Positions 34,692 through 48,755 of a stretch of DNA of 64,000 nt are shown one piece after another. Under the pieces are notes generated by a model that worked only from the letters and a program-made list of their open reading frames with translations, did no database searches and had not been told where the DNA came from. Each line of letters opens with the position of its first letter. The first letter of the stretch is position 1. Location of the stretch: contig OX326957.1 of assembly GCA_946800325.1 (NCBI GenBank), forward strand, positions 23,189,554-23,253,553, written 5' to 3'. The position numbers and the translations under genes are program-made. This DNA comes from Luzula sylvatica. Taxonomy: Eukaryota; Streptophyta; Magnoliopsida; Poales; Juncaceae.

Positions 34692-36423
34692 ATGGCGCCT
34701 CTCACCATGGCCGCAGCTCAGGTACTTGTTATTCGAAAGTGAGGGATGAATTTTTGGTGTTTGGTTTTTCTTTCGAGTATTGAAGAGTAAAACGTATTCT
34801 TGATGTACAGGCGAGCTGTGGATCTCGTGCTAATGACTGGAATCGATTCCCAAATAAACTGGATGAGTTCAGGGATAAATGTTGGAGATTCTCGAGGCCA
34901 CATACCATTCGTGGAACTGTGATGGGGTCTATGTAATTCACCCTTGTATCTTTTTACTCGACTTTTTTTTATCGTTTCACTTCTAATTGAAGTTTTAAAT
35001 GTTGATTTTTGATTCTAATTACAGAGCATTGGTCACTAGAGTTCTTCTAGAAAACTCCGATCTAATTACCTCGCGGTTATTACTCAAGGCTATTCATGGC
35101 ATCATTGCTCTCATATGCGGTAATGGCTACATAGTTGGAATTAATCAAATTTACGACATTGGAATCGACAAGTACATTTCTGATTTCTCCATCCATATTT
35201 CAGAATTCAAATTCAAATTAAAAATCATTTAAATTTCAGGGTGAACAAGCCGTATTTGCCAATCGCAGCAGGAGATTTATCGGTCCAGTCAGCATGGTAT
35301 CTAGTTTTATTTTTCGCCGTTACAGGTGTATCTATCGTAGCGTGGAATTTTGGACCGTTTATTACTTCTCTTTATTGTCTCGGTCTTTTTCTCGGCACGA
35401 TTTATTCGGTTCCTCCTTTCAGACTCAAGCGATTTCCAGTCCCCTCTTTTCTCATAATCGCCACAGTATCTTATCTGAATAATATTTCTATTAGTTAATT
35501 TCATTTTTGTAATTTATATAGTTTTGAAATTAGTTGTTTATATTTGTTTTAAGGTGCGTGGATTTCTATTGAATTTTGGTGTTTATTATGCTAGTAGAGC
35601 TTTATTTGGCCTTGAATTTCAATGGAGGTATCTATCATATTCATAAGTATTAAATAAGAAATACAAAATGTTTTAAACGGGAGTTCTCCATTTTGTTCTG
35701 AACCGCAGTTCTCCAGTGGCGTTCATTACATGCTTCGTTACTCTTTTCGCGCTGGTCATTGCAATTACGAAAGATCTTCCTGATGTAGAAGGAGACCGCA
35801 AGTAAATAAATAAATTATTATTTTTAATTGTTTTAATTATATTTATTAACTTAAATATTTTTGTAATTTTGTATTTAGGTTCAAGATATCGACATTGGCT
35901 TCGAAGCTTGGTGTGAGAAAAATTGTGTTCCTTGGATCGGGCCTTCTTTTGATGAATTATTTAGCTGCTATTTTTGTTGCTTTATACATGCCTCAGGTAA
36001 ATTAATACGAATTTATTTTTTTACTGGATTTTCATTTTCAATTATGTATATTTAATATAAAATTTGCAGGCTTTTCGACGCAGTGTAATGTTTCCATTTC
36101 ATGCCCTTTTAGCATCATGCCTTATTTTTCAGGTATATTCTAATATTAATTCTATCATTATTTTTATAGATTTCGTATATAATTATGCCTAAACCTTCTT
36201 TGACATGATTTTTATACTGTGCAGTCATGGGTTTTGGAGAGAGAAAATTATACAAAGGTATTAGCTTTTCCCTTACAAATATAAAATGAACAAAAATTTT
36301 TTACAAAAAAATTAATTTGAATAATTGAGTTCGTGTTAAATTTTGTAGGAAGCAATATCACGATATTATCGATTTATTTGGAACCTCTTCTATACCGAGT
36401 TCCTAATTTTTCCTTTAATATAA
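34692..36423 (+). CDS. HST: Homogentisate solanesyltransferase-like UbiA prenyltransferase, 10 exons, short N terminus
   Basis: Family enzyme that condenses homogentisate with solanesyl diphosphate in the plastid envelope, the committed step to plastoquinone. Exons: 34692-34721, 34811-34932, 35025-35171, 35240-35465, 35554-35627, 35709-35801, 35879-35996, 36070-36132, 36225-36257, 36349-36423; 981 nt, 326 aa, all GT-AG and in phase. First Asp-rich motif [10 protein letters not shown] (about 91-100), second KDLPDVEGD (about 221-229), plus [20 protein letters not shown] and the C-terminal [17 protein letters not shown]. Several hydrophobic helices fit UbiA topology. Before the catalytic domain there are only ~30 residues, where the family has a transit peptide of about 60 more. 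Exon 1 codes just ten residues, in good initiation context. Either the original first exon was lost or replaced, or this is a non-plastid paralog. The hAT insertion lies just upstream. Confidence 0.9.
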
Positions 36424-36673
36424 ACAGGGATCAAACAGACTGAATAATTTAATCCTTGGACCCCATTAACAAAAACCCGGGATTTTATTTCTTAGTTAGT
36501 AGGTAAACCGGGATTCATTTTACCGGGTTGTTAAGACAATCCAGAATTCCATTTCTAAAGCTTCCATTTTTCAAGTTATAAGACGAGTATTACATACAAT
36601 CATATCAATATGAAGTATGAACTATTAAATGTCTTTATTCAATATAATAATATATTACAACAATTACTTTAAT

Positions 36674-37425
36674 TTAAGAAGCCATTATTTCGGATGAATT
36701 ATCGTCCATAAATTTGGACCTTATATATTCGATAATCTCTCCATCGACGCGAAGCGATCTTGCAAGAACTTCGGTCGGTATTTTCGGTGTGGATCCAAAG
36801 AGGGCTTCGATCACGAAAAGTATACCTGGATTTTGGCTATTAAACGAAACAAATTGGGTCGCTTCTCCCTCGCCAATATTGTATTGAAAATGCAACATGC
36901 CTCTTGGAAACAAGAAGCTATCGCCAGCTTCTAAAATTTTGGAGAAAAAGTTGTTTTCTGTGTCGATCATGCCGATATATAATCGCCCACTCGAGGCACG
37001 AAGTAGTTCGGTGCCTCTCGGGTGCACATGAGGTGGGTTTATCCCCCCTTCTGCGAAGTCTACTCGGTTCATCGAGATACCTAAACAATATATATGCAAA
37101 TATTAGAATACATAAATATATATATATATATATTTAAAATCAACATACCTTGAGTGTTAAGACCGGGAAAAGTCATTGCATCCATGGTAGTAGCGTTCGA
37201 CCCGTTAGGGTTATCGGTATCTCCTCCCGTTCTCAGTCTAGAAGAGAAGAAATCCGAGGATTCGGGAGGATTTTCGGTCTCGCAAGGAAATCCATTCACC
37301 CTGATTTCGCTGGATAAATCCGCGATGCAAAAATCTTGTAGCGGGTCAGGATCGGCTTCGTGGCTGCATGGCAGGAAATAGAGTGTTGATAACACGATGA
37401 ATATGATCTTCATTATTTTGTCCAT
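36674..37425 (-). CDS. Germin-like protein (cupin), 2 exons
   Basis: Secreted apoplastic germin-like protein; some family members have superoxide dismutase or oxalate oxidase activity, which cannot be assigned here. Exon 1 37425-37149, exon 2 37080-36674, 68-nt intron, 227 aa, the typical length. The N-terminal MKIIFIVLSTLYFLPCSHEA is a signal peptide, followed by DPDPLQDFCIAD, the conserved mature start with the first disulfide cysteine (second in GFPC). Cupin motif 1: H110, H112 and E117 in PPHVHPRGTEL. Motif 2: H156 in FPRGMLHFQ. So all four Mn ligands are present. NAT is a possible N-glycosylation site. Convergent with the HST gene, stop codons 250 bp apart. The start could also be the second Met (MKII). 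Confidence 0.95.
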
Positions 37426-38727
37426 GTTTTTCAAAGAGCAGAATATATGGGTGCATATATTATGATTATGATTTGATTTTCATGGCTTGTATTGTATGCA
37501 TGATTTATGCTTGTATCTACTATGATGACTGGAGAATGTTGGTTGATCCATCTCCATCTTCTTTTAACCTGGAATGGATGAGATTCATTTCAGGATGCCA
37601 AATAAAATTTCAATTGTACGTGTGCATGGATTTAGTACCATGATGTTACACAAACCAAAATTGAGAAAAAAATTGAATTAGTCTCATCTTAAATTATTAG
37701 AAGGAAAAATGGTTACTTAAATAGCAAATGAGGTATACTACAAGTAACAGTCCGTCTAATTTAATCACAACTTTACTTTTCATTTTATTTTATTTTGTGC
37801 AATTTTTTTATACCACGCCATGATTCATCACTATCATTTCAACATTTAAATTGTGATATATAACAAAAATTTAGATTATTGATTAATCATTGATTTCTTA
37901 TATTTATAATAGTTTTGTAGATATTTATGTCTATTATTTTACAACAAACGTTGAATATTTTGAGATCATTTCATTTTACAATAATAATAACATGGACTAT
38001 CATCATTCACGGAGTTCAAATTAGACCAAAATATATTTAATTGTTTATCATTTTGCATTAAGTTATATAATCAAACGTGAATATAAATGATGAAAGATGA
38101 ATATTTTATATATTATTTACTAATAAATTAACATATAATTTCATATGACAGTTGTAAATTTGAAATAAGAATCAAATTTACCAACTTAACATATGATCTA
38201 AAAAAAAACTGGGTTTTTAAAATCCATTTTTTTTTTTCTTAACCCAAAAATTAGTTTTAACTAATTCACCCGATTTTAAAACTTCGGTGATACAAGATTT
38301 TTAAAACCCGATTTAAAATAGTTTTGATTTTTTAAAAAAAAGAGGATTATTTATCGAATATTGGAGTAAAAAAGGGTTATAGGTAGAAATGCTCCTCTAT
38401 TGTCTATTCCAATTGAATTCAAAATATTATATTATTCTTTTTACTCAACCCTTGAATGTATTCCCTAACTTTTGTAACCTGTGAAAATTCCAGAAATGCT
38501 TTCCATGTCCTCAGGGTTTCTAAAAACCCGGGTTTTCATTCCCCAACCCTAAGAATACACAAAATCCGGATTCCCAATTCCAAACCCTACTAAATATAGT
38601 GTAACCCGTTCAAATCTTCTTCTCCTCCACACTCACCTGTTTGGTTCTAATCTTCTCTTTGGAGCTCATTACACGGATCTTGTATAGATCCAAGTGTTTA
38701 TCTTGCTTTTCTTTTATGTTACTTTGT
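37426..38727. other. Promoter side of the germin-like gene and AT-rich spacer
   Basis: On the minus strand a TATA-like catatataatatgc lies at about 37450-37465, close to the start codon. The rest is AT-rich with no supported gene. 38590-38700 has a CT-rich, leader-like look without a following exon. Confidence 0.4.
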
Positions 38728-38897
38728 CAATAATCATAGACACCTAGATTTTTTATCTAAATTTACACCTATAAATACACGTGACAATCAAATTTAGAAT
38801 TTCTAAAATTTTATTTCAATTTAAAAATTTGATGTGGCTGCACACTGTGATTTGTCACGTATGTTATTAGATGAAATCTAGGTGTCTATCATTATTG
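38728..38897. mobile_element. 170-bp MITE (hAT-like)
   Basis: Terminal inverted repeats CAATAATCATAGACACCTAG and CTAGGTGTCTATCATTATTG differ at one position. Flanking octamers TACTTTGT (38720-38727) and TATTTTGT (38898-38905) match at 7 of 8. A related end lies near 18276. Confidence 0.85.
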
Positions 38898-39420
38898 TAT
38901 TTTGTTGTTCTTTCATCTATATTATAGTCGATGAACATTGTTCCATGAGGAGGCCACGTCATTGACTTGCTTGTGAAATATTCCGATAAACATATTGGGA
39001 TCCTAGTATTTATGAAACAAAACAGAAGAATTATTAATTTTTCGTAAGTTTTTTTACCACAATCTTGATGAATAATCTCCTCGGAACAAAACAATTATCT
39101 TAAATATCTTTGGCAAAATATTGGACCTAGAAATTATGAACCAATAGTGTACAATGAAGTAAACAAACTCAATTATGACAAGCAAGTCAGGTCCCCAAAG
39201 TCCAAATTCTTTATGTCAATTCCATGCAATTCAAACCAAGAGCAAGTTCAAAATGTTAGGCATATATACACCAAGTTATAAAAAAAGATAGGTGCACAAA
39301 TAGATACTCATCTCTAGGAGGAGGAAAATTTTAGCCCAAAAAAATTTCGACCCAAAAAAAAAACCTTGTAAAAATCAATCTTGGCCTAACTTAGAGAACC
39401 CCATTGTAACTATTTTTTTA

Positions 39421-39683
39421 TGGGGAATTCTATCATACACCCTTTTACAAGGGTGTTTTGGGTATTTTAACAATTCATTATATTTGTAAAAGGGTGTATC
39501 ATAAAATTTATTTTTTATGGACATTTTTGTTTAAATGAACAACATAAAATTTCAATTTAGTCAAATATTAATTGATAAATATATTTGAGATCTTACTTTA
39601 AATATTTATAAATGAATAATTACTTCAAATACCCTTGAAAATTGGTGTATGATAAGGAAAAGGATGTATGATAGAAGCCCCCA
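39421..39683. mobile_element. 263-bp MITE-like inverted-repeat element
   Basis: Left TGGGGAATTCTATCATACAC pairs with right GTATGATAGAAGCCCCCA, continuing inward over about 26 bp with three mismatches. No convincing target duplication at either edge, so the superfamily is undetermined. Confidence 0.75.
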
Positions 39684-40546
39684 ATTAAGAAATGGTATTT
39701 GTATCGACTCTTTTCGTGACAGTACCATTTTCACTAGAGATGGAAATGGTATTTTATTTATTATTTTTATATTGATATATTCATGATAAGTAAGATCTAT
39801 TTGTGTATAGTGTCTCAAGGTGCACAAGAGATATTGAAGCTATTGCCTCATATCAGTATGGATGAGTTTTCTTACTATTTATTTATTTTAATTTCAATTA
39901 TTAGGTGGAACTAGGTTGCTTACCAGAGAAAAGCTGTACTGAATGGATGAGTTCCATGCCTTACAATCTGCGAAGATGTGCGCGACTTTTTTTCCTTTTG
40001 ATTGTATGATCCATATTATATCAATATGGTTGAGTTAGTTTTGCTGAATTACAATTTTTTCAATTTATTTATGCTCAATTTCATCGATTTTCAGCTCGGG
40101 TTCACTCTGCATTGAGCAATGCTAATTTCTTGGTATCTGAACTCAACAACAGCTCAGTCGAGGTAATTTTGCATACGTATTGTTGTAATTTTCGCTCGAA
40201 TTCATTATTTACTATAGATTTAATTGCACAAATCCATAATTTCGTGCAACTCTCTCATTTTAAATTTATTTTTTGCAGAGAACCTTTGTGTACCCATCAT
40301 AATTAAAGTCTCGGGCGCTTTATGGTTATACCAGTGAAAAAAGAATGTCGAGAAGTGCCTGTTGGGCACGTTTCATTAGAGGTAACTTAGCAAGGTATTA
40401 ACAATCCCGCGCAAATGATGAGTTCTCTTAACTGATGGACTTAACAAGGTACTATTTTTTTTAATATTGTACTTAAAATTTCATGTATTAATAATATTTA
40501 GTATTTATGTGATTTGGTTCATTTTTTTATTTGTTTTATTAAAGAT
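39684..40546 (+). other. Gene-like fragments, unidentified
   Basis: 40095-40161 has a good acceptor (tttcag) and donor (gag/gtaatt) and reads RVHSALSNANFLVSELNNSS in one open frame. Another acceptor-like tgcag precedes 40280. I do not recognise the protein, and the flanking frames are broken. Possibly a captured or degenerate exon. Confidence 0.3.
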
Positions 40547-41060
40547 GAAATGTTGGCAAATTAGCAAGCGATATTGCGGATATTGCAATGAAGTATTGCG
40601 AAAATATCATTTTTTGGGAAATTGCGGATATTGCGGCGAGATTGCGGCGAGATATCGGTAATATTGCGGCCATATCGGGTCAAATATTGCGGATAATATT
40701 CAAATCTTTGTAATTTTCTCATCCTTCCACCAAATTACATGAATTTTATATCGAAATCGCTTGTCTCGACGAGAGGAATGCAGTGATGGGCTTGGATTTG
40801 TGAAATTTTGCCTTTTATCCTGAATTAAATACAAAACACACGTTAAATTAATTTTATCGAGAATTATTTAATATAAATATTATAACATAAATTTTGTGAT
40901 TATTTAGTACTTAGTTTTCATGTTTTATTATCAAAATATTTGATAAAATATGTTCATAATATATATAACTTCTAAAATGTGTCATTTTCATCTATAAATG
41001 TATAAATTTAGTAATTTTCATTGATGTTTCCATTTAAAATGTATGAATTTATATCGAAAT
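40547..41060. mobile_element. Degraded relative of the 17131 hAT-like element
   Basis: Shares the 'gatattgcgg' repeat array and about 400 bp of colinear sequence with 17160-17660, for example 'tatcgaaatcgct', 'gtctcgacgagaggaa' and 'caaaacacacgtta'. Termini are not intact. Confidence 0.75.
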
Positions 41061-41766
41061 TGGAAGGTTTAAAGTTTCTTGAACTTTGTGTGTTTTATGA
41101 TCAGATTATGTTATTCTTATTTTCTGCAGATAAGGTGTTTGGTCAAATGTTCAAGAAAGTTAAGTAACAAAGTAATGAAAACGTAAGTACCATCTGTATT
41201 TGATGATTGTTTCAACACGAAGCACCCACCAATTATAAACAATTCTTGGTTTTGCTTGGATTAACAACATTGCAATTGTTGGCTCTAATTAACAACATTG
41301 CTTCTTCATAATTAACAACATTGCTTCTTCATAATTAACGACACCGCATCACATCTCAGAAGGCATGTAATTTCTTGGATGTTGTGAACTAATTATTTTT
41401 AGTTACTCTCGGCGCTTCAATGCTTCGAAGTTCATTGCGAGGAATAATATGTTGGCCAGTTGTATAGATTACAATGTATGATTTGTTAATTAATATTTTT
41501 GTACTAATTTTTACTTGCCGGTAATGAAAAATATAATTCTTTGTTGGTTTTGCGTAAATCTATTTAGACAAATTGCCAAGAGTGCTCCTTGATGGATTAG
41601 TACGTTGATGGATTAGTACGTCGTAGCAAAGTTTTACCCACTGCCTATTATGTTTCTATTTAATCCTCCAAACATCAACAAAAACAAAATTCAAGCACAA
41701 AGCACAAAAAATATGACGATGCCGTCAACTAAATCAAACCCACACAATTGCGCAGGAGTAGCGCTA
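41061..41766 (+). mobile_element. Helitron-like 3' end (low confidence)
   Basis: 'cacaattgcgcaggagtagcg' then CTAG followed by T at about 41744-41766 resembles the 3' terminus of the Helitrons at 16198 and 21187. The palindrome is imperfect and the 5' end is not identified; the left coordinate is arbitrary. Upstream gene-like scraps could be captured sequence. Confidence 0.3.
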
Positions 41767-43388
41767 GTAATCTTTAATTTTTTTTGTTAGGGTTTCATTT
41801 TCTCTAGAGGTGGCAGTGAGTTTCGTGCTTTCCAAAGAAGAAAATGAGAGGCGCTCGCCACGGCATAGAGAAACAACGCCAAATTCGATGTCATCTCCCA
41901 CGCGAGCGTGGAGCCTCCCGACAGTCTGAGCAGCATCGTTCCGTCGTGGATTCACCGGCGTTTCTTCCCCATCTCGCCACTAGGATATTGTCATCGCACC
42001 GCTTGCTTCGTTTCTCTCTTTCTTTTTCTTTTTTTGGGTTCGTGAAAATGACGGGAGAGAGAGAGAGGAGAGAGTAAGTGCAAGGAAGGGAATAAACACT
42101 AGCTAGACTGGACTCACATGCTCCATCTCACATTAGCATGTATGGTGTACGTGAGCCAAGTTCATTCAATTATGAGCCGTCCGATCTTGATTAGAGCTAA
42201 TCGAACGACTTAGATCTCCTTGATGACGTGGCCGCATGAGAAAAAGCCAATTTCTTCAACTTTATACATAAGTATATAATAAATAAATAAAAAGGAATTT
42301 GATATGTTGTTTTTGTTCTCACTCGTTACCCAAGTTTTCATGAACTGAGTGAAACCTATCGACAAATTAGTAAAGGAAAATTGTTCACAAAAATCGAAAT
42401 TCTTCTTGAATACTTCTAAAATGTTGTATATTTTTTAGATTTTTTTTTTACTTCTTAGTATTATCGCTGTCCCTACATTTCCATATTTGAAAAAAAAACA
42501 ACAATTACGAATTACATATAATTAAATAATAACAATATATATAATTGGTTACAAATAAAAGTTGAGTTCTAATAAAATAAAATATAATTAATTAACTAAC
42601 AAAAATATATTCGAATATTTTGAGAAACGTTGCTCGTAGACTTCTCAAACAAGATTATATGTATATAATATATTTTCATATATTTATTTTATATGTTTGT
42701 TATACTTATCTTTTCATACACGAATGTGAGGCTTTCTCAGTGCAATTTTATTTTGACAAGGATTGATAGCGTTTTAATCTTGAAAAATATTTATTCGTTC
42801 TCCTTTAACATCCTCTCAATCTATTGATAAGTTGAAAATGATTAATAAATAAATTAAATGTTAAATTATATCACGTGATAAATCATGATAGATGCCAAAT
42901 CTTATTTATTAGATCGTAAATTACATTGGTTAGGTGATAACTATATTATTAGAAAATAATTTAATTTATTTAATTTTTGTATTATATATCATTTGACACG
43001 TGATAAGTCATATTTACCCTCAGATTTCACCACTACATTCTCTATATCTTAATGTACATACATAATTAACATAGCAATGAACAAGAAATATATAATTAAC
43101 AATTAATTATGTTAACTAAAAATGGTTAATTATACAATGATTAATTGTTAATTATGTAAAGTATGGTAATATACATACTTAATTAACATAGGTCAAGTCT
43201 GTTATTTTGCAGACGAGCTAAATATAGAATAGCTTCAAAAAATGTACGCGTCATTCTCAAAATCCACCCTGTTCACTAATTATCTACGCGCAAACGTATC
43301 GACATTCCATCTTTATAACCCTAATAATAGCCTTGAATAATACAATATCATATTCTTCTCAAATTAACCATTCTTGAAATCCTTGTAA
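41767..43388. other. AT-rich region; no supported gene
   Basis: 41840-42080 is less AT-rich and has short open frames on both strands with no recognisable product. The remainder is plain AT-rich DNA. Confidence 0.4.
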
Positions 43389-43526
43389 GATTCCATTTTC
43401 ATCTCCATTAATGGCCTTGAAATCGAAAGATACGTCAACCTTTTCATCTTATTTATTCTTTCCGTCATCGTTACGTCCACGTATCAGAACCGAAACCTCG
43501 TCTTCGGCCCAAGATCACCATTTAAT
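43389..43526 (+). pseudogene. Left part of a small gene split by an LTR element
   Basis: An open frame with a hydrophobic stretch (RYVNLFILFILSVIVTS) followed by TYQNRNLVFGPRSPF runs into the insertion. Counting the TTAAT duplication once, it is in frame with the open frame at 48324. No ATG is present in this frame after the stop at 43386; the ATG at 43411 is in another frame. Product unknown. Confidence 0.5.
43522..43526 (+). repeat. Target-site duplication TTAAT, left copy
   Basis: Repeated at 48319-48323 after the 3' LTR. Confidence 0.9.
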
Positions 43527-44243
43527 TGTTGGTTATATTTCAATAAAATAACCAACAAAACAAATTAAATAATTTAATTAAATAATAATAATAAATAAAT
43601 CAATCGAGAACAAGCCTGGTGTAGCTGCGTGGTCGTGCCACAGCTGTCATAAAGACAGATGACGCCCTCTAGTGGAGGATATTTCTTTTCTCCATCTCCA
43701 AGGTTCTACACCTCCGATTTGTCTCGGTTCCGATCTAGTAGCACCGTCGTAGAGCGGAAAATTTACACCTCGAAAGAGATGAAGTTACGTACACTATTTT
43801 TCAGCCAAGTCTTTTTATTTCGAAAAATTGGAGAATAAATATAATTGAAGGGATCTTTATAATGAAATACAATAAGATTGTTTGTTTTATTTCTCCAATA
43901 AGAAGAACATAATTTATGTTCTACTCTCCTGATTATGGGTATGAGAAAATATATAACATAAGATTGGAGGAGAGAGATCATTACCCTCTTTAATATCGGT
44001 TTTATTGAGAGAATCAATGACAAGCCTAATTGGCTAATCTTTTAATATACCAAAACTGAAATTCATTTAATAGCAAAATGGGTGTTTCAATTCCTTCTTA
44101 ATATCTCATAAATTATTATATTTTTATCTTAATGATATTATATTTAATGATGAATATTAAAATTCACATGTTAATATTTTATATCATTAAAATAAATAAG
44201 TTTTAAAATTTAATTAGTATTATTTATAATAAATAATACACCA
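43527..44243. repeat. Left LTR of the LARD-like element
   Basis: 717 bp, nearly identical to 47587-48318 apart from small indels, the largest in an 'aataatttaattaa' tract near the start. Both LTRs hold the block 'gccacagctgtc' and 'ggttctacacctccgattt'. Confidence 0.93.
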
Positions 44244-46100
44244 TCGCCCTCAATTTTAAAACTTTATTTTTAATTTTTATTCTCTTTCCAAAACTTGATA
44301 TCTACTATGCATAAATATGAGTGGACGTAGCTTTGAACCCATACATAGTGAAAATCATATAGGACCGAGATTACATGATGAACTAGGTCTTGAACCATGA
44401 ATCATTCAACCGATCTTTTACAACCTCACACATAGTAGGAAAAATTCGTTGGTGTTTGTATGCGGGTGTGCGCTATTTATGGCCATGCGCTAACCTTGAT
44501 TTCCATGAGAATATATTAGGATTATGCCCGTATCCTTTATTCGCGGCCCACGACAATTCTCACATAGGTAATTCCTCAAAGAGTATACGGTGTGGAAATA
44601 TACCCTATTAAATTATTTCATATAATATATACATTTTTTGTAATGTATATTTTCTTTTTGGAATTATTAAGAATAATAATATTCAACCTAGCCATCACCT
44701 TGAAACACTTCACCACAGGGATGGGCACAGCCTTTTCGAGTCTAAATTGTGCTTCGAAAGTGTCACATCAGTCGCTTCGTTCACCCCTTGAACCATTTGT
44801 CCGGACCAGCCATCCACAATGGTAGGGACCCCACTCCGGGTGACAATCATATGGGCATAAGCCTCATCCCCCTCGATGAACAAGATCTTGTTGGATCTTT
44901 TGTTATCTGATCGGTTAAATTATTTTTCCGATCATTTAAAATTCAGTGATATATCACATTTATTTATTTATTTTCGTACGATTTTATATGTAACAAATAT
45001 GTGCCTATTTATGTAAAGATTCATAATTTATTGATTGATCAAATCAATAATTATATTTGAATCAAAATGCATATGCTAATTATTTAATTAGGCACTTTAG
45101 TTAGGAATAAACATAAAATGAATTCCTTAGCCAATTTTAGGCAAACATTATTTCTTTTCAAAATAAATTTCATATTTAAATAAATATCATCTTAACCAAT
45201 ATTTTCATATTTGTATTCTTAATTAATACATCTGAATATCATTAAAGATATTTACAATTAGTATACTATATACGTATTCAAATAGGATCATCAAATTAGT
45301 GATATCCATATGTAATATGAAATATAATTCTATCTCATTACGCATATTATTATGAATTAATTACCCTTTTATGCTCTCATATTCATTAAATTCATAATTT
45401 TGTATGGCATTATGAATTATATATTTTAATGTATGGACAATACATTTACTTGATTATTTTCCTAAACAGAAATATAATCTACAATTATAAATTAATTGCT
45501 TGCTTGTTACGTTCGAAACAAAATGAGTTTCTTGATATTAAATTTCACCTTCAATCAGTGCATTTTCTAGCACATATTATTTGAAAATGAATTAATGTGA
45601 TTTTTTATCACATCAAATATGGCTTAAATAAAACCTGAAAACACAGCATAGTTAAAATATAACATAACATTGTGAACTGCTTCTACTCTCTTAATTTTAT
45701 TAGGAAGAGAATTTAATTATTAATGAAATAATGGCCATTCAAGGTCCATTGCATTATGTCAGTAACCAAATAAATGATAAAAACGTTTATATTCTTAATA
45801 TTTATTAAATTAAAGAGCAAACGGTTGGCATTTAATTTGTGCCAATAAGCATACAAAATTAAATTATAGTAATAAATGATGTTTGCATTAGGTGATTAAA
45901 TTTATTTGTACAATCATATCTGCCAATAATCATATCGTGTATGATTAATTGCAAAATATATCATAATGATATTTATTGATTTTGCAAATTCATCTAGATA
46001 AAAATATAGACAAATTTAATGACCAACATATCAAAATGATCCAACATATCTAATTAGATATAAAGTTCATAATTTTATACAAAACAATCTAAACAATTTC

Positions 46101-47059
<959 letters not shown>

Positions 47060-47586
47060 CTCCAAACTATTTGATTTCATTATATGAAGAGATGACTTTA
47101 ATCAAACTTCATATATTATATAATGGATCATAACAAATTCGTTAACTTATTTGCACAAATGCATTTCTCATAGATCTGTAATTTATATTAAATTTATATT
47201 TATATGAAGAGATAATTTATATCAAACTTCATATAATATTGTTTGATACTTATTTTAGAACAAACAATTCAGATCTTTTATTGGACGAAAATTCACTGCA
47301 TAAACTTTCTCAGTTTACGAAATCATATAATTTACCTGGATTATTAATTTCGCAATAATTAGATAATTACAAAATTGAGCTGGAAACAACATCAACTTAA
47401 ATAAATATATTTGTAACGGTCAATTCTTATAGTTTCCAGATCAATTGAACAAGTATGTTTCACAAAGCAAAATAGATATTGGAACTATATGCTTGCATTT
47501 TTATAATTTAATTATTACTGCATAATTAATTTTCAGAAAATAAAATTAAAATGCAACCATAAAAACACATTCATCTGTCTTTAGAT

Positions 47587-48318
47587 TATTGGTTATATTT
47601 CAATAAAATAATCAACAAAACAAATTAAATAATTTAATTAAATAATTTAATTAAATAATAATAATAAATAAATAAATCGAGAACAAGCCTAGTGTAGCCG
47701 CGTGGTCGTGCCACAGCTGTCCTAAAGACAGATGACGTCCTCTAGTACAGGATATTTCGTTTCTCCATCTCCAAGGTTCTACACCTCCGATTTGTCTCGG
47801 TTCCGATCTAGTAGCACCGTCGTAGAGTGAAAAACTTACACCTCGAAGGGGATGAAGTTACGCACACTGATTTTTCAGCCAAGTCTTTTTATTTCGAAAA
47901 ATTGGAGAATAAATATAATTGAAGGGATCTTTATAATGAAATACAATAAGATTGTTTGTTTTATTTCTCCAATAAGAAGAACATAATTTATGTTCTACTC
48001 TCCTGATTATGGGTATGAGAAAATATATAACATAAGATTGGAGGAGAGAGATCATTACCCTCTTTAATATCGGTTTTATTGAGAGAATCAATGACAAGCC
48101 TAATTGGCTAATCTTTTAATATACCAAAACTGAAATTCATTTAATAGCAAAATGGAGTGTTTCAATTCCTTCTTAATATCTCATAACTTATTATATTTTT
48201 ATCTTAATGATATTATATTTAATGATGAATATTAAAATTCACATATTAATATTTTATATCATTAAAATAAATAAGTTTTAAAATTTAATTAGTATTATTT
48301 ATAATAAATAATACAACA
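47587..48318. repeat. Right LTR of the LARD-like element
   Basis: 732 bp. The first bases are TATTGG where the left LTR has TGTTGG, a single transition in the terminal dinucleotide. Ends ACAACA. Confidence 0.93.
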
Positions 48319-48755
48319 TTAATCTCATGAGCTACAATCCAACGAGCGATAACGAGATTAAAGCGATCTCTCTTGTTAGAAAACAACAATCTCTTATTCT
48401 AAATCAATGGAGATCGATGAATTCTTCTTCGCCTACTCCCGAACAATTGAGCTCGGTCCTAATTCAGGTAATTAATTATTTTATTTTATTTTGTATATAT
48501 AAAGAATATGAATAAGATTTTTTGAATGTTTTATCACAGATTGATCAAATGGCCTCTGAGGTTCACAATTTACTTTCAAGCAACCAAGGACAAGCTTGGG
48601 CTCATAGAGTTGTTAAGAAACCTCGACAAGAACCCGCGAGACCGAAACCGGCGTGCCATGGCTTGGGTGCTGCAAGAAGGGTTGTTCAAATGCAACGAAC
48701 AATTGGGTCGTCCTTTCAGAGGATAAATCGACCAGTTTTCTTGATCAAGTGTTAA
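48319..48755 (+). pseudogene. Right part of the small gene split by the LTR element
   Basis: Open from the insertion through exon A (to 48467), a GT-AG intron 48468-48539, and exon B 48540-48755 ending TAA. From the ATG at 48327 this gives 118 residues: MSYNPTSDNEIKAISLVRKQ..., then a basic C terminus (RVVKKPRQEPARPKPACH, GLGAARRVVQMQRT). I do not recognise the family. Translation from 48327 could still yield a short protein if transcription starts in the 3' LTR. Confidence 0.5.

Noticed and set aside
44390..44825. Short frames inside the LARD-like element as a gene
   Set aside because: No family resemblance to gag, pol or host proteins, and stops on both sides.
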